A stretch of DNA of 64,000 nucleotides from Candidatus Gastranaerophilales bacterium (GCA_944325885.1 CALVBT010000008.1:1-64000), one strand, 5' to 3'; positions 43,319-52,023 are shown, counted from the stretch's first letter. The notes: generated by a model not told the origin, from the letters alone. Numbers and translations: made by a program.

Positions 43319-44143
43319 ATGAAAAAGATTTTTGTTTTATTTACGGTTTTATTGTTTTCCTGTCTTCAGGTTTTTGCTCAGGATTTTAATACCTGCAAAA
43401 CATATTATACAGACCAAAAATATCATACCGCAGCCGAGTGTTTCAATTCTCTTGTTATGGCTGACAGAAACAATGTGCAGGCACGTTTCTGGTATGCAGC
43501 ATCTTTGTTTTTCGACAGACAGTATGAAAAGTCATATAACGAGTACAGATATATAGCAAACAAATACCCGAACTCTGAAATAGGCCGTTATTCAAGAGCA
43601 GAGGCCCAAAAGGTTTATAAAAAAGTTGTTTATGTAAAAAAAGCAAAGGCCAATGATACCGGCAATTATATAAAGGAGCTGGATTATCATTCAAAGTGGT
43701 ATAAAATGCCTGTCAAAGTGTGGATAGAAGAAAGCCCTTATAAACAAACCGCACAAAAAGCTTTTTCGGAATGGCAGACAGAATCTAATTATCTTGTGAA
43801 CTTTACCTACGTAAGCTCTCCAAAGCAGGCACAGATAAAGCTCTATTTTGTGGATAAAATAAACAAAGCCCTCTCTGACCAGAATATCGGGCTGACACAT
43901 CTGAATTATATCGGCAATATGAACCTGAAAGCCACAATTCAGATTTTGCAGCGTACTGATTCAAATCAGATGCGGAGTTATGCGCAGATGTATCCCGTTA
44001 TTCTTCACGAAATCGGCCACGCTCTCGGTATGAGCGGGCATAGCCGCAGCAACAATGATATTATGTATGAGAATAATTATACAAATGACACGCATCTGTC
44101 GAATAGAGATATCAACACGCTGCGTGCCATTTATAAAAAATAA
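43319..44143 (+). CDS. Secreted metzincin-type zinc metalloprotease with TPR-like N-terminus
   Basis: The 274-residue protein has a signal peptide (FVLFTVLLFSCLQVFA), then a TPR-like repeat region (about residues 20-95: YHTAAECFNSL, ARFWYAASLFF). The C-terminal protease domain carries the full zinc signature HEIGHALGMSGHS (about residues 231-243) with a Met-turn DIMYEN ten residues later, as in matrixins. Export to periplasm or surface is expected, with activity on peptides or host/neighbour proteins inferred. It ends five bases from the convergent phosphohexomutase gene. Confidence 0.88.
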   Translation: MKKIFVLFTVLLFSCLQVFAQDFNTCKTYYTDQKYHTAAECFNSLVMADRNNVQARFWYAASLFFDRQYEKSYNEYRYIANKYPNSEIGRYSRAEAQKVYKKVVYVKKAKANDTGNYIKELDYHSKWYKMPVKVWIEESPYKQTAQKAFSEWQTESNYLVNFTYVSSPKQAQIKLYFVDKINKALSDQNIGLTHLNYIGNMNLKATIQILQRTDSNQMRSYAQMYPVILHEIGHALGMSGHSRSNNDIMYENNYTNDTHLSNRDINTLRAIYKK

Positions 44144-44148
44144 TTTTA

Positions 44149-46431
44149 TTAAAATACCAGTGTTTTGCTGTAATCAGGGATTGTGAAAGCTGCATTGTTT
44201 GCATCTTTGTTTGTGAACAGAGCATAGTCTTTTAAAGACAGCTCTTTAGAATTTTTGTACAGCTCCATATCCACATATTTTTCATACAATGCGGTCAAAT
44301 TGCCCGAATAGTTGCCCATTATTCTTGCAAAGTTTTTGATTTCATCTTTGCTGGCACCTGCACCGTAGGCTTTTGTTTTTGCATCTGTGCCTGAGGGGCG
44401 GATTTCTATAAACTTGTCGGTAAATTCTAAGTATGTGCCGTCGCCGACAAATTTTACATCAATAAGATTGTCAAAATTCAATTCTTTGAAGGTGTCTTTA
44501 AGAATCTCTCTTATCTGTTCAAGATTCATTTTACCCATTTTTTTAGCAACAGCCATTGTCAGGTAGAACACGTCATTTTTTGTTCTCTGTGCTTCGCCTG
44601 CAATTTTTGCCTGTTTTAGTTTTTCAATATCAGGTTCTGACTCGTTGTAGTATGCGATATCTTCTCTGATGTCGAATTTTGAGATAATTTCATTGTTTTT
44701 AAATACATCTTCAAGATACTGCGACATTGTTTTGCCTTCTTTTTCAAGGTAAGCACTGAGTGCGGATGCCACAACAATGGCTTCTGTCGCACTTTTTTCT
44801 CTCATTGCAATTGCTGCTCTGCCGGAGAGTGATTTTATAAGCTCTTCCGAGCCGATAATCATGCCGCCTGATTCTTCTCCGCCAAAGATAAGTTTTGGGT
44901 TGACGCCGAGGTTTATGTCATTGCCCAGTACATCTGTTACAACTACTTCTTTTTGAGGGTTTTCTGTGATTTGTTTTTCGACTTTTTTCATAATATTTGC
45001 AATTTCTTTAAAGCCGACCGGAACATTAACTACTTTAATGCCGTTTTTCTTAGCCCATTCATCCCATGAGCGGGCAGAGGCAGTGGTTTTTATCATAAAT
45101 CTCGGATGTTTGTCAAAAAGTCCTTCGGCTTTGAGCTGCTGCATCCAAAAGTCCATAATCATAAGGAAGGACTGGTTTGCTGTGAATACAGTTAAAATTC
45201 TGCCGTTGCCAAGGTCTACATAATCAACACCGAGAGTCTTTAAAAACTCTGTTTTTTCAGCGTTTTCTATCTGGCAGACAGTCAGCCTGTCGTGGTCAGG
45301 GTCTGTAATCAATACAGCTGTACCAATCGGACAGTCTTTGAGTTTTTCTTCGTAGTGCAATGATTTTATTACAGGGAAATATGGATTTCCGTCTTTGTCT
45401 TTTGCTATTACTGTTGCATCTACAGAGTAGTCATAGAAGGTTTTGTTGCCTTTGGGGTCTGTGTCGTATTTGCCGATAGAGTGGAAGAAGGGGTCTTCTT
45501 CTTTGTTCATCCAGACAAATTTGTCTTCTATGTTCAGTTCTTTTAGGATTCTGCTGAGAGTTCTGTAAGCAGAACCGCCAACGTTTTCTATGACAATTTT
45601 TTCTTTTATGTTTTTGATTAAATTCAGGTTTGCATCTTTTGCAACACCGTCTAAGAGGTATTGTTTGTAGAGTTTTACGCCGTCATTTAATTCTTTCATT
45701 ACATCTTCTGAAATTAACGGGTTGTCATTCGCTGCAATTTTTATATCGTAGTGTCCGTTTTTTTCTACTTCTGAGAATATGTATCTGATTTTTTCAACAA
45801 AGAGCATTGATTCTTCCGGAAGATACTGGCTGCCTTGAGAATTCAGGTCTTTTGTTGCGTTTTTAACGGAAATGCCGTGGCTTGAGGTAATATATTCGCC
45901 GCCCAGCAAATCCAGTTTAAAAGCAAGGAAAGATGCCATCCAGATAGGAATAGTCTTTCTTTCTACAGGTACAAGTGTTTTGATGCCGTGAGCAGCCTGT
46001 ACACGTGCAATAAGCTCCAAAAATTCCTGAGAGTTGTAGCGTACCTCGCAGCCTGCAAGTTTTATGAGTTCTGCATCTTTGTACAATTCTCTTGCTACGA
46101 GAGCTTTTGCCTCTGTTGCGAGCATTATGCCTATCAAATTGATAGGGAAACGTGTATCGTGCGGGTACAGAATGTTTTGCGGCCCTCTGATGCCGGCTGT
46201 TGATACTTCTGCTTCTTTTGCATAGTTTTTAAACCATTCTTTCAGGTTCAAACCTTGCGGATTTTTTTCTTTGTCATAAGGTTCAAGGTGTTCTTTTTTT
46301 AGTTTGAAAACAAATTCTTTTTTGTTATCCAAATCCAGCAGTTTGTCCTGTTTTATATAATCAGGAGTCTTTGAATCAACAGAGTCAAACAAAGACTGCT
46401 CCAGTGCGCAATGAGATTGTTTATTCATCAT
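44149..46431 (-). CDS. Alpha-D-phosphohexomutase family protein (phosphoglucomutase/phosphomannomutase), long form
   Basis: Interconverts hexose 1- and 6-phosphates. The 760-residue protein is far longer than the usual 450-580. Metal-binding DPDHDRLTV (about residue 380), sugar-binding GGEESGG (about residue 518) and phosphate-binding EIRPSGTDAKTKAYG (about residues 683-697) are intact. The phosphoserine loop, normally TASHNP, reads TSSHGIS (about residue 183): the Ser-His is kept but Asn-Pro is lost. Extra length lies before domain 1 and after domain 4. Pairing with GlgC in glycogen synthesis is plausible but not shown by position. Confidence 0.85.
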   Translation of the reverse strand: MMNKQSHCALEQSLFDSVDSKTPDYIKQDKLLDLDNKKEFVFKLKKEHLEPYDKEKNPQGLNLKEWFKNYAKEAEVSTAGIRGPQNILYPHDTRFPINLIGIMLATEAKALVARELYKDAELIKLAGCEVRYNSQEFLELIARVQAAHGIKTLVPVERKTIPIWMASFLAFKLDLLGGEYITSSHGISVKNATKDLNSQGSQYLPEESMLFVEKIRYIFSEVEKNGHYDIKIAANDNPLISEDVMKELNDGVKLYKQYLLDGVAKDANLNLIKNIKEKIVIENVGGSAYRTLSRILKELNIEDKFVWMNKEEDPFFHSIGKYDTDPKGNKTFYDYSVDATVIAKDKDGNPYFPVIKSLHYEEKLKDCPIGTAVLITDPDHDRLTVCQIENAEKTEFLKTLGVDYVDLGNGRILTVFTANQSFLMIMDFWMQQLKAEGLFDKHPRFMIKTTASARSWDEWAKKNGIKVVNVPVGFKEIANIMKKVEKQITENPQKEVVVTDVLGNDINLGVNPKLIFGGEESGGMIIGSEELIKSLSGRAAIAMREKSATEAIVVASALSAYLEKEGKTMSQYLEDVFKNNEIISKFDIREDIAYYNESEPDIEKLKQAKIAGEAQRTKNDVFYLTMAVAKKMGKMNLEQIREILKDTFKELNFDNLIDVKFVGDGTYLEFTDKFIEIRPSGTDAKTKAYGAGASKDEIKNFARIMGNYSGNLTALYEKYVDMELYKNSKELSLKDYALFTNKDANNAAFTIPDYSKTLVF

Positions 46432-46575
46432 AGTTTCGGCTCTCCGTATTTTTTTTATGTAATATAGCTTATCTATTATACAAAAATTATAAAAAGTTGT
46501 ATATTAATTTATGTGATTAATATAAAATAATTACTTTCTCTGTTATGTTAAATAAAAAAAGAAGGGATAATGTAT

Positions 46576-47358
46576 ATGATAAAAGTAGGTGTTGTAGGTG
46601 CAATGGGCAAAATGGGGCAGGAAGTCGTCAAAGCTGTGTGCGAAGATGAGAACCTTGAGCTTGTTTGTGCCGTAGATATAAACCAGATAGACAAACAGGT
46701 CTGCCCGACACAGGAGGTCAGAATCATCGGGGATTTGAAAAAAGCAATCGAAATGCACAAACCTGATGTTATCGTAGATTTTACCCAGCCAAAGTATGTT
46801 TTTGAAAATGCAAAAATATGTCTGGAAAACGGTGTGCGTCCGGTAATAGGTACAACAGGGCTATCTGATGAACAGATAGAGATTTTGAATGCACTTTCTC
46901 AGGAAAAGGGTCTTGGCTGCCTGATTGCTCCGAATTTTTCTACCGGTGCAATCCTTATGATGATGTTTGCAAAACAGGCTGCAAAATATTTTGACAATGC
47001 AGAAATCATAGAACTGCATCACAACCAGAAAAAAGATGCTCCGTCAGGTACTGCAATAAAAACAGCACTCATGATGTCAGAATCTGGAAATATGACTTTT
47101 GAAACAGGCAACTGCGCTGAAACAGAAACAATCCAGGGTGCAAGAGGCGGAAAATCATATTCTAATATCCATATCCACTCTGTCAGAATGCCAGGTTACA
47201 TCGCATCTCAAGAGGTTCTCTTCGGTGCATCCGGACAGATTTTGTCTATCCGTCATGACTCTATGGACAGACAGTGCTATATGGACGGTGTAAAACTCGC
47301 CATAAAATATGTCGCAGACCACAATGATTTTATTTATGGATTAGAAAAGATTATGTAG
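46576..47358 (+). CDS. dapB: 4-hydroxy-tetrahydrodipicolinate reductase
   Basis: NAD(P)H-dependent step of lysine and diaminopimelate synthesis. The 260-residue protein opens IKVGVVGAMGKMGQEVVKAV, with the catalytic ELHHNQKKDAPSGTAIKTA (about residues 147-165) and GARGGKSYSNIHIHSVRMPG. The ATG at 46576 is chosen because GAAGGG lies nine bases before it; the ATG at 46570 is only three bases from that site. It stands alone, divergent from the phosphohexomutase gene, and its stop codon lies in the stem of its terminator. Confidence 0.95.
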   Translation: MIKVGVVGAMGKMGQEVVKAVCEDENLELVCAVDINQIDKQVCPTQEVRIIGDLKKAIEMHKPDVIVDFTQPKYVFENAKICLENGVRPVIGTTGLSDEQIEILNALSQEKGLGCLIAPNFSTGAILMMMFAKQAAKYFDNAEIIELHHNQKKDAPSGTAIKTALMMSESGNMTFETGNCAETETIQGARGGKSYSNIHIHSVRMPGYIASQEVLFGASGQILSIRHDSMDRQCYMDGVKLAIKYVADHNDFIYGLEKIM

Positions 47359-47387
47359 ATAGTATTTTATACTATCTGCTTTTTTTT
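47357..47387 (+). terminator. Rho-independent terminator of dapB
   Basis: AGATAGTAT (47357-47365) pairs with ATACTATCT (47369-47377) around TTT, followed by GC and nine T. The stem includes the stop codon region. Confidence 0.85.
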
Positions 47388-49057
47388 TATTTAAAAGCTT
47401 TTCTTTTGCATTTTTCTATACGTCGTAACGGATAGTCGAGCTTTTGATAGAGTCTGTATTTTAAATACCAGTACAGTCTGTGTAAAGGCAACAGCTTTGC
47501 CCGTCTTTTTGCCTTTTTTAGTTCTTTCGTGTATTTTGTTTTTGGTATTTCCATTTTTTCTTTATTTGTGTCACACAAATGTGTATAGCATTTGTCCATA
47601 TCTTTTGACACAACGACAACATACTGTAAAACAAATGAATGCGGGTTGTTTTTTATAAACAGCTTTGTAAAAAACGGAAGAATGTTCCAGTAGTTTAGTG
47701 TCTGCATACCTTTAACATCCCATATCGTATAATCCATCTTTTCTATTTTTAAATGCAAACCTGCCAAAAACTCAATAATTGTTTTTCTTGTAAAAAATCT
47801 AAGATGAGTCCTGTCTAAAAGTCCTACATCAGTATATTCCCAATCATCGCATAATATTTGCGATTTTATGCTTGCGTGGGCAATGTTCGGGAAGGAGATA
47901 ATAAATTTTCCATCCCCTTTCTCTCCTCTTTTGAGAAATTCACTCAGCTTGTTGAGTACTTTATCCGGCCAAACGAGATGTTCCAGCACATCCCCCAAGA
48001 CAATATAGTCAAATTTTCCTTTAAGATGAGGAAAATCCTCCGGCTCAAAACAGTTCAGGTCTGCCTGTATCAGTTCATCAAAGACATTGAGTCCTTTTGC
48101 TGTTTCTATTGCTGCTGCGTCATATTCAATGCCTGATACATTACAGTTTTTGTATTTTTTTAGAGCCTCGCCCAGCACTCCTGTATTGCAGCCAACATCA
48201 AGTACCGTAGAGTCGTTGTTTATGTTGTGGAATATGATGGAATGCGAGTTGTTTAGATTGTTTATATCAATTTTTGAATCATATCTGTACGGGTTAAAAT
48301 ATTCGGAACACAAATTTTTATCTTTACCGCCTATATCCAGAATTTTTTTATTTTGATTGTATCCAATGAATGCAATATGTTTTTCTTTTTTGTATTTATC
48401 AATAAATTTTTTGTGTTGAATAGAGTATGATTCACGTTCGTTTATGTTGTCAAGTTGTGACCAGTGGCAGCATTTTAGATTTAATATTTTACCTTGAATA
48501 TTATATTTTAGTTTTGCATTGACCATAAAGTCTTCTACATACATGTCATACTCAAACTGCTCGTCAAACCTTAAATTGTATTTCTCAACAAGCGAAGAAT
48601 GAATAATCATGCACTGTGCATCGATTATATCAACACAGGTGCCGGTGTCTGTATGTGTATTTGTTAATAGTCTTAAATTGGAACCGTCACGTTTTTTTTC
48701 AAAGCACTGTCCGCACCATTCTATGATGTAGTCTTTTGCATTTCGTTTATAAAGTACAATCCCGATAGGCCCGTAAATTGCATTTTTGTCTAAATTTTTG
48801 AGCTTTGGCTCAATATCTTCAAGTATTTCCCAATCATTGTGACAAAAAACAAACCACGCTCCGCCGTATTCTTGTGATTTTGCATAATCAAAGGAATTTA
48901 AAAATTCATTATATCTGACAGATATAAATTTGTTTTCTACTGTATTGTCAAAAGAAACCGTTGTTATGTTGCTGTTATTTTTTACAAAAGGGTTTTCTTT
49001 TACACATTTATTGTATAGTTCATAGTTGTTGTCTACAGATATGAATATTATTTGCAT
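47387..49057 (-). CDS. Fusion of a glycosyltransferase-like domain and a SAM methyltransferase
   Basis: The 556-residue protein has an N-terminal half (about residues 1-220) resembling GT-A glycosyltransferases that lack the usual family-2 opening (FVFCHNDWEILEDIEPKL; later DEQFEYDMYVEDFMVNAKLK). A class I methyltransferase follows with VLDVGCNTGVLGEALKKY (about residues 287-304), YIVLGDVLEHLVWPDKVLNK and RFFTRKTIIEFL (about residues 425-436). It is likely used in modifying surface glycans: the next two genes upstream encode a radical SAM protein and an RgpF-like protein. Substrates are unknown. Confidence 0.8.
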   Translation of the reverse strand: MQIIFISVDNNYELYNKCVKENPFVKNNSNITTVSFDNTVENKFISVRYNEFLNSFDYAKSQEYGGAWFVFCHNDWEILEDIEPKLKNLDKNAIYGPIGIVLYKRNAKDYIIEWCGQCFEKKRDGSNLRLLTNTHTDTGTCVDIIDAQCMIIHSSLVEKYNLRFDEQFEYDMYVEDFMVNAKLKYNIQGKILNLKCCHWSQLDNINERESYSIQHKKFIDKYKKEKHIAFIGYNQNKKILDIGGKDKNLCSEYFNPYRYDSKIDINNLNNSHSIIFHNINNDSTVLDVGCNTGVLGEALKKYKNCNVSGIEYDAAAIETAKGLNVFDELIQADLNCFEPEDFPHLKGKFDYIVLGDVLEHLVWPDKVLNKLSEFLKRGEKGDGKFIISFPNIAHASIKSQILCDDWEYTDVGLLDRTHLRFFTRKTIIEFLAGLHLKIEKMDYTIWDVKGMQTLNYWNILPFFTKLFIKNNPHSFVLQYVVVVSKDMDKCYTHLCDTNKEKMEIPKTKYTKELKKAKRRAKLLPLHRLYWYLKYRLYQKLDYPLRRIEKCKRKAFK

Positions 49058-49071
49058 TGTTATTTACCTTA

Positions 49072-50055
49072 TTATTTTTTATGACAAAGTCTGTGTAGAA
49101 TTTTATGGAAATTAGTTTTTGAGTTTTGGTTTATATATGCTTTTATATTATCGGCCCATTGCGGTACAGTCCCAATGTTATAAGGAATCTGCGCCATTCC
49201 TAAGGCCAAACAGGTTTTACATTCTTCCATATTTATTCTTTCGGGCATTCTATCCGGTGCATTGTCGTCAAATATATTAAAAAGCACAAATTTTTCATTA
49301 TTTTTTGCCATATTGCAGCAAGATACTACATTTGCCGATTCATCGAGAATTAACATGTCAAATTCATAGCACTCAAATTTGGGGTCATCTATATAATTGT
49401 GCAAATAATATGTAAAAATATTTGTATTTATTTCGTGTTCTGTCTGTTTGTCCAGTTGTCCGAGTTTGTATTTTTTAAACATTTCATAATTTGCAACATA
49501 CGCATAGTAAGGATAAAAATCTGCACCGAGGGTACAAGCATATTTGGCTGTTTTTGCTATATCATCAAGGTTCCATTGGTAGATATGCTGGCGCAGCTGG
49601 ATTTTTTGCGGAGTTGAATATTTTTTGAAGTCTTTAGTAAATTGTTCTATGATTTTTTCAAAATCAAAGCCGTGTATTTTGTCATAAGCTGTTTGAGAAA
49701 ATCCGGGCATGGAAACAATAAAGTTTGATATTGGTTTTATAGCTTTTTTTGAAAGTTTTTTATATGTAGATGCATTAGTAGACAAACATATATGTAAGTT
49801 TTCATCAGCACAAAATTCCAGTATTTCGTTTAGTTCAGGGTTTAAGAAAGGTTCACCCCAGTTGAACAGATAAAAATCACAATCTTTTGCAACAAGGTCA
49901 AGCTCTTTCAGTCGATAAATAGTCTTTTTGAATAAATCCAAAGACATCATTTTTCCCGCTTTTATATCTCCTCTGCCTGTTACACAAAACGGACAGTGTG
50001 CATTGCACGCTCCTGAAATTTCTATTGTAATTAGCTTAAAGTGTTTATTTTCCAT
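49072..50055 (-). CDS. Radical SAM protein with SPASM-like C-terminus
   Basis: Generates a 5'-deoxyadenosyl radical from SAM with a [4Fe-4S] cluster. The CxxxCxxC ligand motif is GACNAHCPFC (about residues 16-25). The fold continues with FNWGEPFLNP, and a C-terminal Cys-containing region (SCCNMAKN; ECKTCLALG, about residues 291-299) suggests a second cluster. The ATG at 50055 has AGGTGG seven bases before it and is preferred over 50094, which would overlap the upstream gene further. Sitting within a glycan gene group, it may modify a glycan or peptide. Substrate unknown. Confidence 0.86.
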   Translation of the reverse strand: MENKHFKLITIEISGACNAHCPFCVTGRGDIKAGKMMSLDLFKKTIYRLKELDLVAKDCDFYLFNWGEPFLNPELNEILEFCADENLHICLSTNASTYKKLSKKAIKPISNFIVSMPGFSQTAYDKIHGFDFEKIIEQFTKDFKKYSTPQKIQLRQHIYQWNLDDIAKTAKYACTLGADFYPYYAYVANYEMFKKYKLGQLDKQTEHEINTNIFTYYLHNYIDDPKFECYEFDMLILDESANVVSCCNMAKNNEKFVLFNIFDDNAPDRMPERINMEECKTCLALGMAQIPYNIGTVPQWADNIKAYINQNSKTNFHKILHRLCHKK

Positions 50056-50929
50056 AACAAAACCACCTTCCGAATATGAATATTCTGTTTTCATTAAAAT
50101 GAATTCTTATTACTTGTTTTCTAAAATATTTGAATTTAAACTGCTTAAAACATCTGATTCTTTTTAAGTTGTTAATTAAGATAGTCGGGTCATAATTACA
50201 TTTTATTTTTTTTATAAAAGTCTTTAACAGTTTAATAAAATATACTTCTTTAAGAAGTGATACTTTCATAAAGACAAAAGGTTTTTCATCCTTGCATAAT
50301 ATATCTTTTAAGTTAAGAGTACCTATATCGTTTTTGAAAAAACAGCAGTATTTAAATCCGGATTGACATAATTTTGTAGTTAGTCCTATTTCATACAGTT
50401 CTATAATTTTAAATTTGTTGTCTATATGTGAAATAGAAGAAATAAAATCGTCAAAAATTTTGGAGTTAAAAACTTGGTTTTTGAAAACAAGAAAATAAGA
50501 TTGAACATGTTTATTATTTGATTCTTCACAGGGGTAATATTTACCTTCAAGATAATTGTTGTTGCCTGTCAGCCCCCAAAAGTCACAATCTTTAGCGTTC
50601 ATTTTTTTGTAAATGGATTCTAAAGATTCAAATGGTCCGTAGCAGCTATCGTTTACAAATGATAGAGTTTTGGCTGTTGCTAAAAAGCCTTTTTCTTTTG
50701 CCAGATTGTAGCCCCTTTTGTAAGATCCAAAATCATATTCACCATGTTTTTGTGCAATATGAAAATCGACAATCCCATCCAGTTTAACAAGTTCTGCTTT
50801 TGATAAATTACAGTCCGATACAAAGATAATTTTTTCGGAAACTTTTTTTAACTCTTTTAAATAATAAATGACATAATCATCTATTAAATTGTCCTTATCA
50901 AAATGCGCAAATACTGCAATATTTTCCAT
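50045..50929 (-). CDS. RgpF-like (rhamnan synthesis F family) protein
   Basis: The 294-residue protein opens MENIAVFAHFDKDNLIDDYV and includes HGEYDFGSYKRGYNLAKEKG and LSFVNDSCYGPFESLESIYKK (about residues 90-110), characteristic of the rhamnan synthesis F family of putative glycosyltransferases. The ATG at 50929 follows AAGAGGA; an upstream frame to 50983 adds a hydrophobic leader with no ribosome-binding site. It overlaps the radical SAM gene by 11 bases. The last 60 residues are basic. Confidence 0.85.
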   Translation of the reverse strand: MENIAVFAHFDKDNLIDDYVIYYLKELKKVSEKIIFVSDCNLSKAELVKLDGIVDFHIAQKHGEYDFGSYKRGYNLAKEKGFLATAKTLSFVNDSCYGPFESLESIYKKMNAKDCDFWGLTGNNNYLEGKYYPCEESNNKHVQSYFLVFKNQVFNSKIFDDFISSISHIDNKFKIIELYEIGLTTKLCQSGFKYCCFFKNDIGTLNLKDILCKDEKPFVFMKVSLLKEVYFIKLLKTFIKKIKCNYDPTILINNLKRIRCFKQFKFKYFRKQVIRIHFNENRIFIFGRWFCYGK

Positions 50930-51069
50930 CTTTCCTCTTAAAAAAATGACCAAATCCTTGAGTAGATTTATATAGAAAAGCAAAATGGATTTGGTCCGCT
51001 TTTCTATTTAATTTAAAATCAACTTAAAATATCGTTTCTAATCATGACTTTATTTTTTAACATGAATAG

Positions 51070-51102
51070 TGAAATATTTCAATACATTTATGAAATATTT
51101 CA
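51070..51102 (+). promoter_or_regulatory. Twin 12-bp palindromes (operator candidate for the XRE gene)
   Basis: TGAAATATTTCA occurs perfectly at 51070-51081 and again at 51091-51102, 21 bases apart (two helical turns), ending 36 bases before the XRE ATG. This fits a tandem dimer operator, probably for the XRE protein itself. Confidence 0.65.
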
Positions 51103-51138
51103 TTGGTTTTTCTCAAAGACACATATTAATCTTTTGTT

Positions 51139-51474
51139 ATGGATTTAAGGGCAAAAATCGGGTATAAACTCAAACAACTCAGACTCGATGCAAATCTCTC
51201 TCAAGAAAAGCTTGCAGAGCTTTTGGATGTGCATATACAGGCTATCGGCAAGGTCGAAACGGGAAAGATTTTTATTAGTGAAAAGGTTCTTGAAAAAGCG
51301 TGCAAATTTTTTAATGTAAAGCCTAAATATTTTTTTGATTTTGAAGAATTGAAGCTCCGTCAGTCGGATGAAGAGCGAATAAATGATATTGTTGAAAAAT
51401 TGAAACACTCAAAGCCAACTTTTATAAAACAGATTCATAAAATTGTACTGGCATTGTATGAAGAAAAAGTATAG
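51139..51474 (+). CDS. XRE-family helix-turn-helix regulator
   Basis: The 111-residue protein has a Cro/CI-type DNA-binding domain at residues 6-66 (LKQLRLDANLSQEKLAELLD and VHIQAIGKVETGK) and a helical C-terminal tail, probably for dimerisation. There is no ribosome-binding site before the ATG; a TATTAA at 51124-51129 places the probable transcript start very near the ATG, so a leaderless message is possible. Two perfect palindromes just upstream suggest autoregulation. It is divergent from the glycan genes and could control them too. Confidence 0.9.
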   Translation: MDLRAKIGYKLKQLRLDANLSQEKLAELLDVHIQAIGKVETGKIFISEKVLEKACKFFNVKPKYFFDFEELKLRQSDEERINDIVEKLKHSKPTFIKQIHKIVLALYEEKV

Positions 51475-51513
51475 AATTTTGTATTTCCTTTGCTGAGAAG
51501 CCCAAGAAAAAAG

Positions 51514-51571
51514 AATGCAAAAAAAAACAGGCCTAATGCCTGTTTTTAAAATGGCTCCGGGACATGGATTC
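51514..51571 (-). repeat. Duplicated tRNA-Gln 3' end plus terminator (distal copy)
   Basis: This segment repeats 51685-51740: same AATGCA start, same CAGGC/GCCTG terminator hairpin, and the same final 20 bases of tRNA-Gln including CCA. It differs only by two extra A. It is not a tRNA gene: beyond the duplicated end the sequence diverges completely. Confidence 0.85.
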
Positions 51572-51633
51572 TCTTCAGCTGTAGGCGACAACGAGAGCCG
51601 TACAGATGAGGATGCTCTTTAGAGTAGAACCAA

Positions 51634-51668
51634 GCGAGCATTGCCAACAGCAATGCGAGTCGGTGAGA
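51634..51668. repeat. Short hairpin motif in the Gln spacer (shared with 52024-52056)
   Basis: GCGAG, stem GCATTGC/GCAATGC with loop CAACA, then CGAGTCGGTGAGA. The matching motif in the Asn spacer has stem GGATTGC/GCAATCC, so one base pair is swapped while pairing is kept. Confidence 0.6.
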
Positions 51669-51684
51669 AGCCGGAGTAAAAGAT

Positions 51685-51740
51685 AATGCAAAAAAACAGG
51701 CCTAATGCCTGTTTTTAAAATGGCTCCGGGACATGGATTC
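51685..51740 (-). repeat. Duplicated tRNA-Gln 3' end plus terminator (proximal copy, in the functional gene)
   Basis: Proximal member of a 56-58 base direct repeat; its right part is the 3' end of the intact tRNA-Gln gene. Confidence 0.85.
51690..51717 (-). terminator. Terminator of tRNA-Gln
   Basis: AAAAACAGGC (51692-51701) pairs with GCCTGTTTTT (51707-51716), four bases after the encoded CCA on the minus strand. Confidence 0.8.
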
Positions 51741-51794
51741 GAACCACGATTAGATGATCCAGAGTCACCTGTCCTGCCGTTAGACGATCCCGGA
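51721..51794 (-). tRNA. tRNA-Gln (anticodon CUG)
   Basis: The minus strand folds as a 74-base cloverleaf with CCA encoded. Acceptor TCCGGGA pairs with TCCCGGA. D-arm stem GTC/GAC, anticodon stem GGTGA/TCATC with loop CTCTGGA giving anticodon CUG, and a T-arm with GTTCGAATC. A promoter and a terminator flank it. Confidence 0.88.
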
Positions 51795-51813
51795 ATATTT
51801 CTGGTACAAATTT

Positions 51814-51841
51814 ATTCTACCACCTCATTAAATAATAGCAA
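51814..51841 (-). promoter_or_regulatory. Promoter of tRNA-Gln
   Basis: On the minus strand TTGCTA (51841-51836) and TAGAAT (51819-51814) are 16 bases apart, 20 bases before the tRNA. Confidence 0.55.
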
Positions 51842-51870
51842 TAAAAATTTTTGAAATAAAAATAATATAT

Positions 51871-51923
51871 GCAATAAAAAAAGAAGGCATTGTGCCTTCT
51901 TTTTTAAAATGGCTCCTCGGGTG
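51871..51923 (-). repeat. Duplicated tRNA-Asn 3' end plus terminator (distal copy)
   Basis: Repeats 52076-52128: GCAATA, the GAAGGC/GCCTTC hairpin with its A and T runs, and the terminal CCGAGGAGCCA region of tRNA-Asn. The loop differs (ATTGT versus TTAGT). No complete tRNA is present here. Confidence 0.85.
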
Positions 51924-51943
51924 AAGGACTCCGTTGGCGAGCA

Positions 51944-51968
51944 GCAAAACGATTAAGTATCGTTTTGC
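51944..51968. repeat. Perfect 10-bp hairpin in the Asn spacer
   Basis: GCAAAACGAT pairs with ATCGTTTTGC around TAAGT. No T-run follows on either strand, so it is not a typical terminator. Confidence 0.5.
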
Positions 51969-52023
51969 GTGTAAGAAATCGAAAACACGTCTATTAAGAA
52001 AGAGCTAATGGAGGGGAGAACCT

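Noticed and set aside
51409-51591. 60-codon minus-strand frame across the distal tRNA-Gln repeat
   Set aside because: It reads through a terminator hairpin and the 3' end of the XRE gene, with no start signal.
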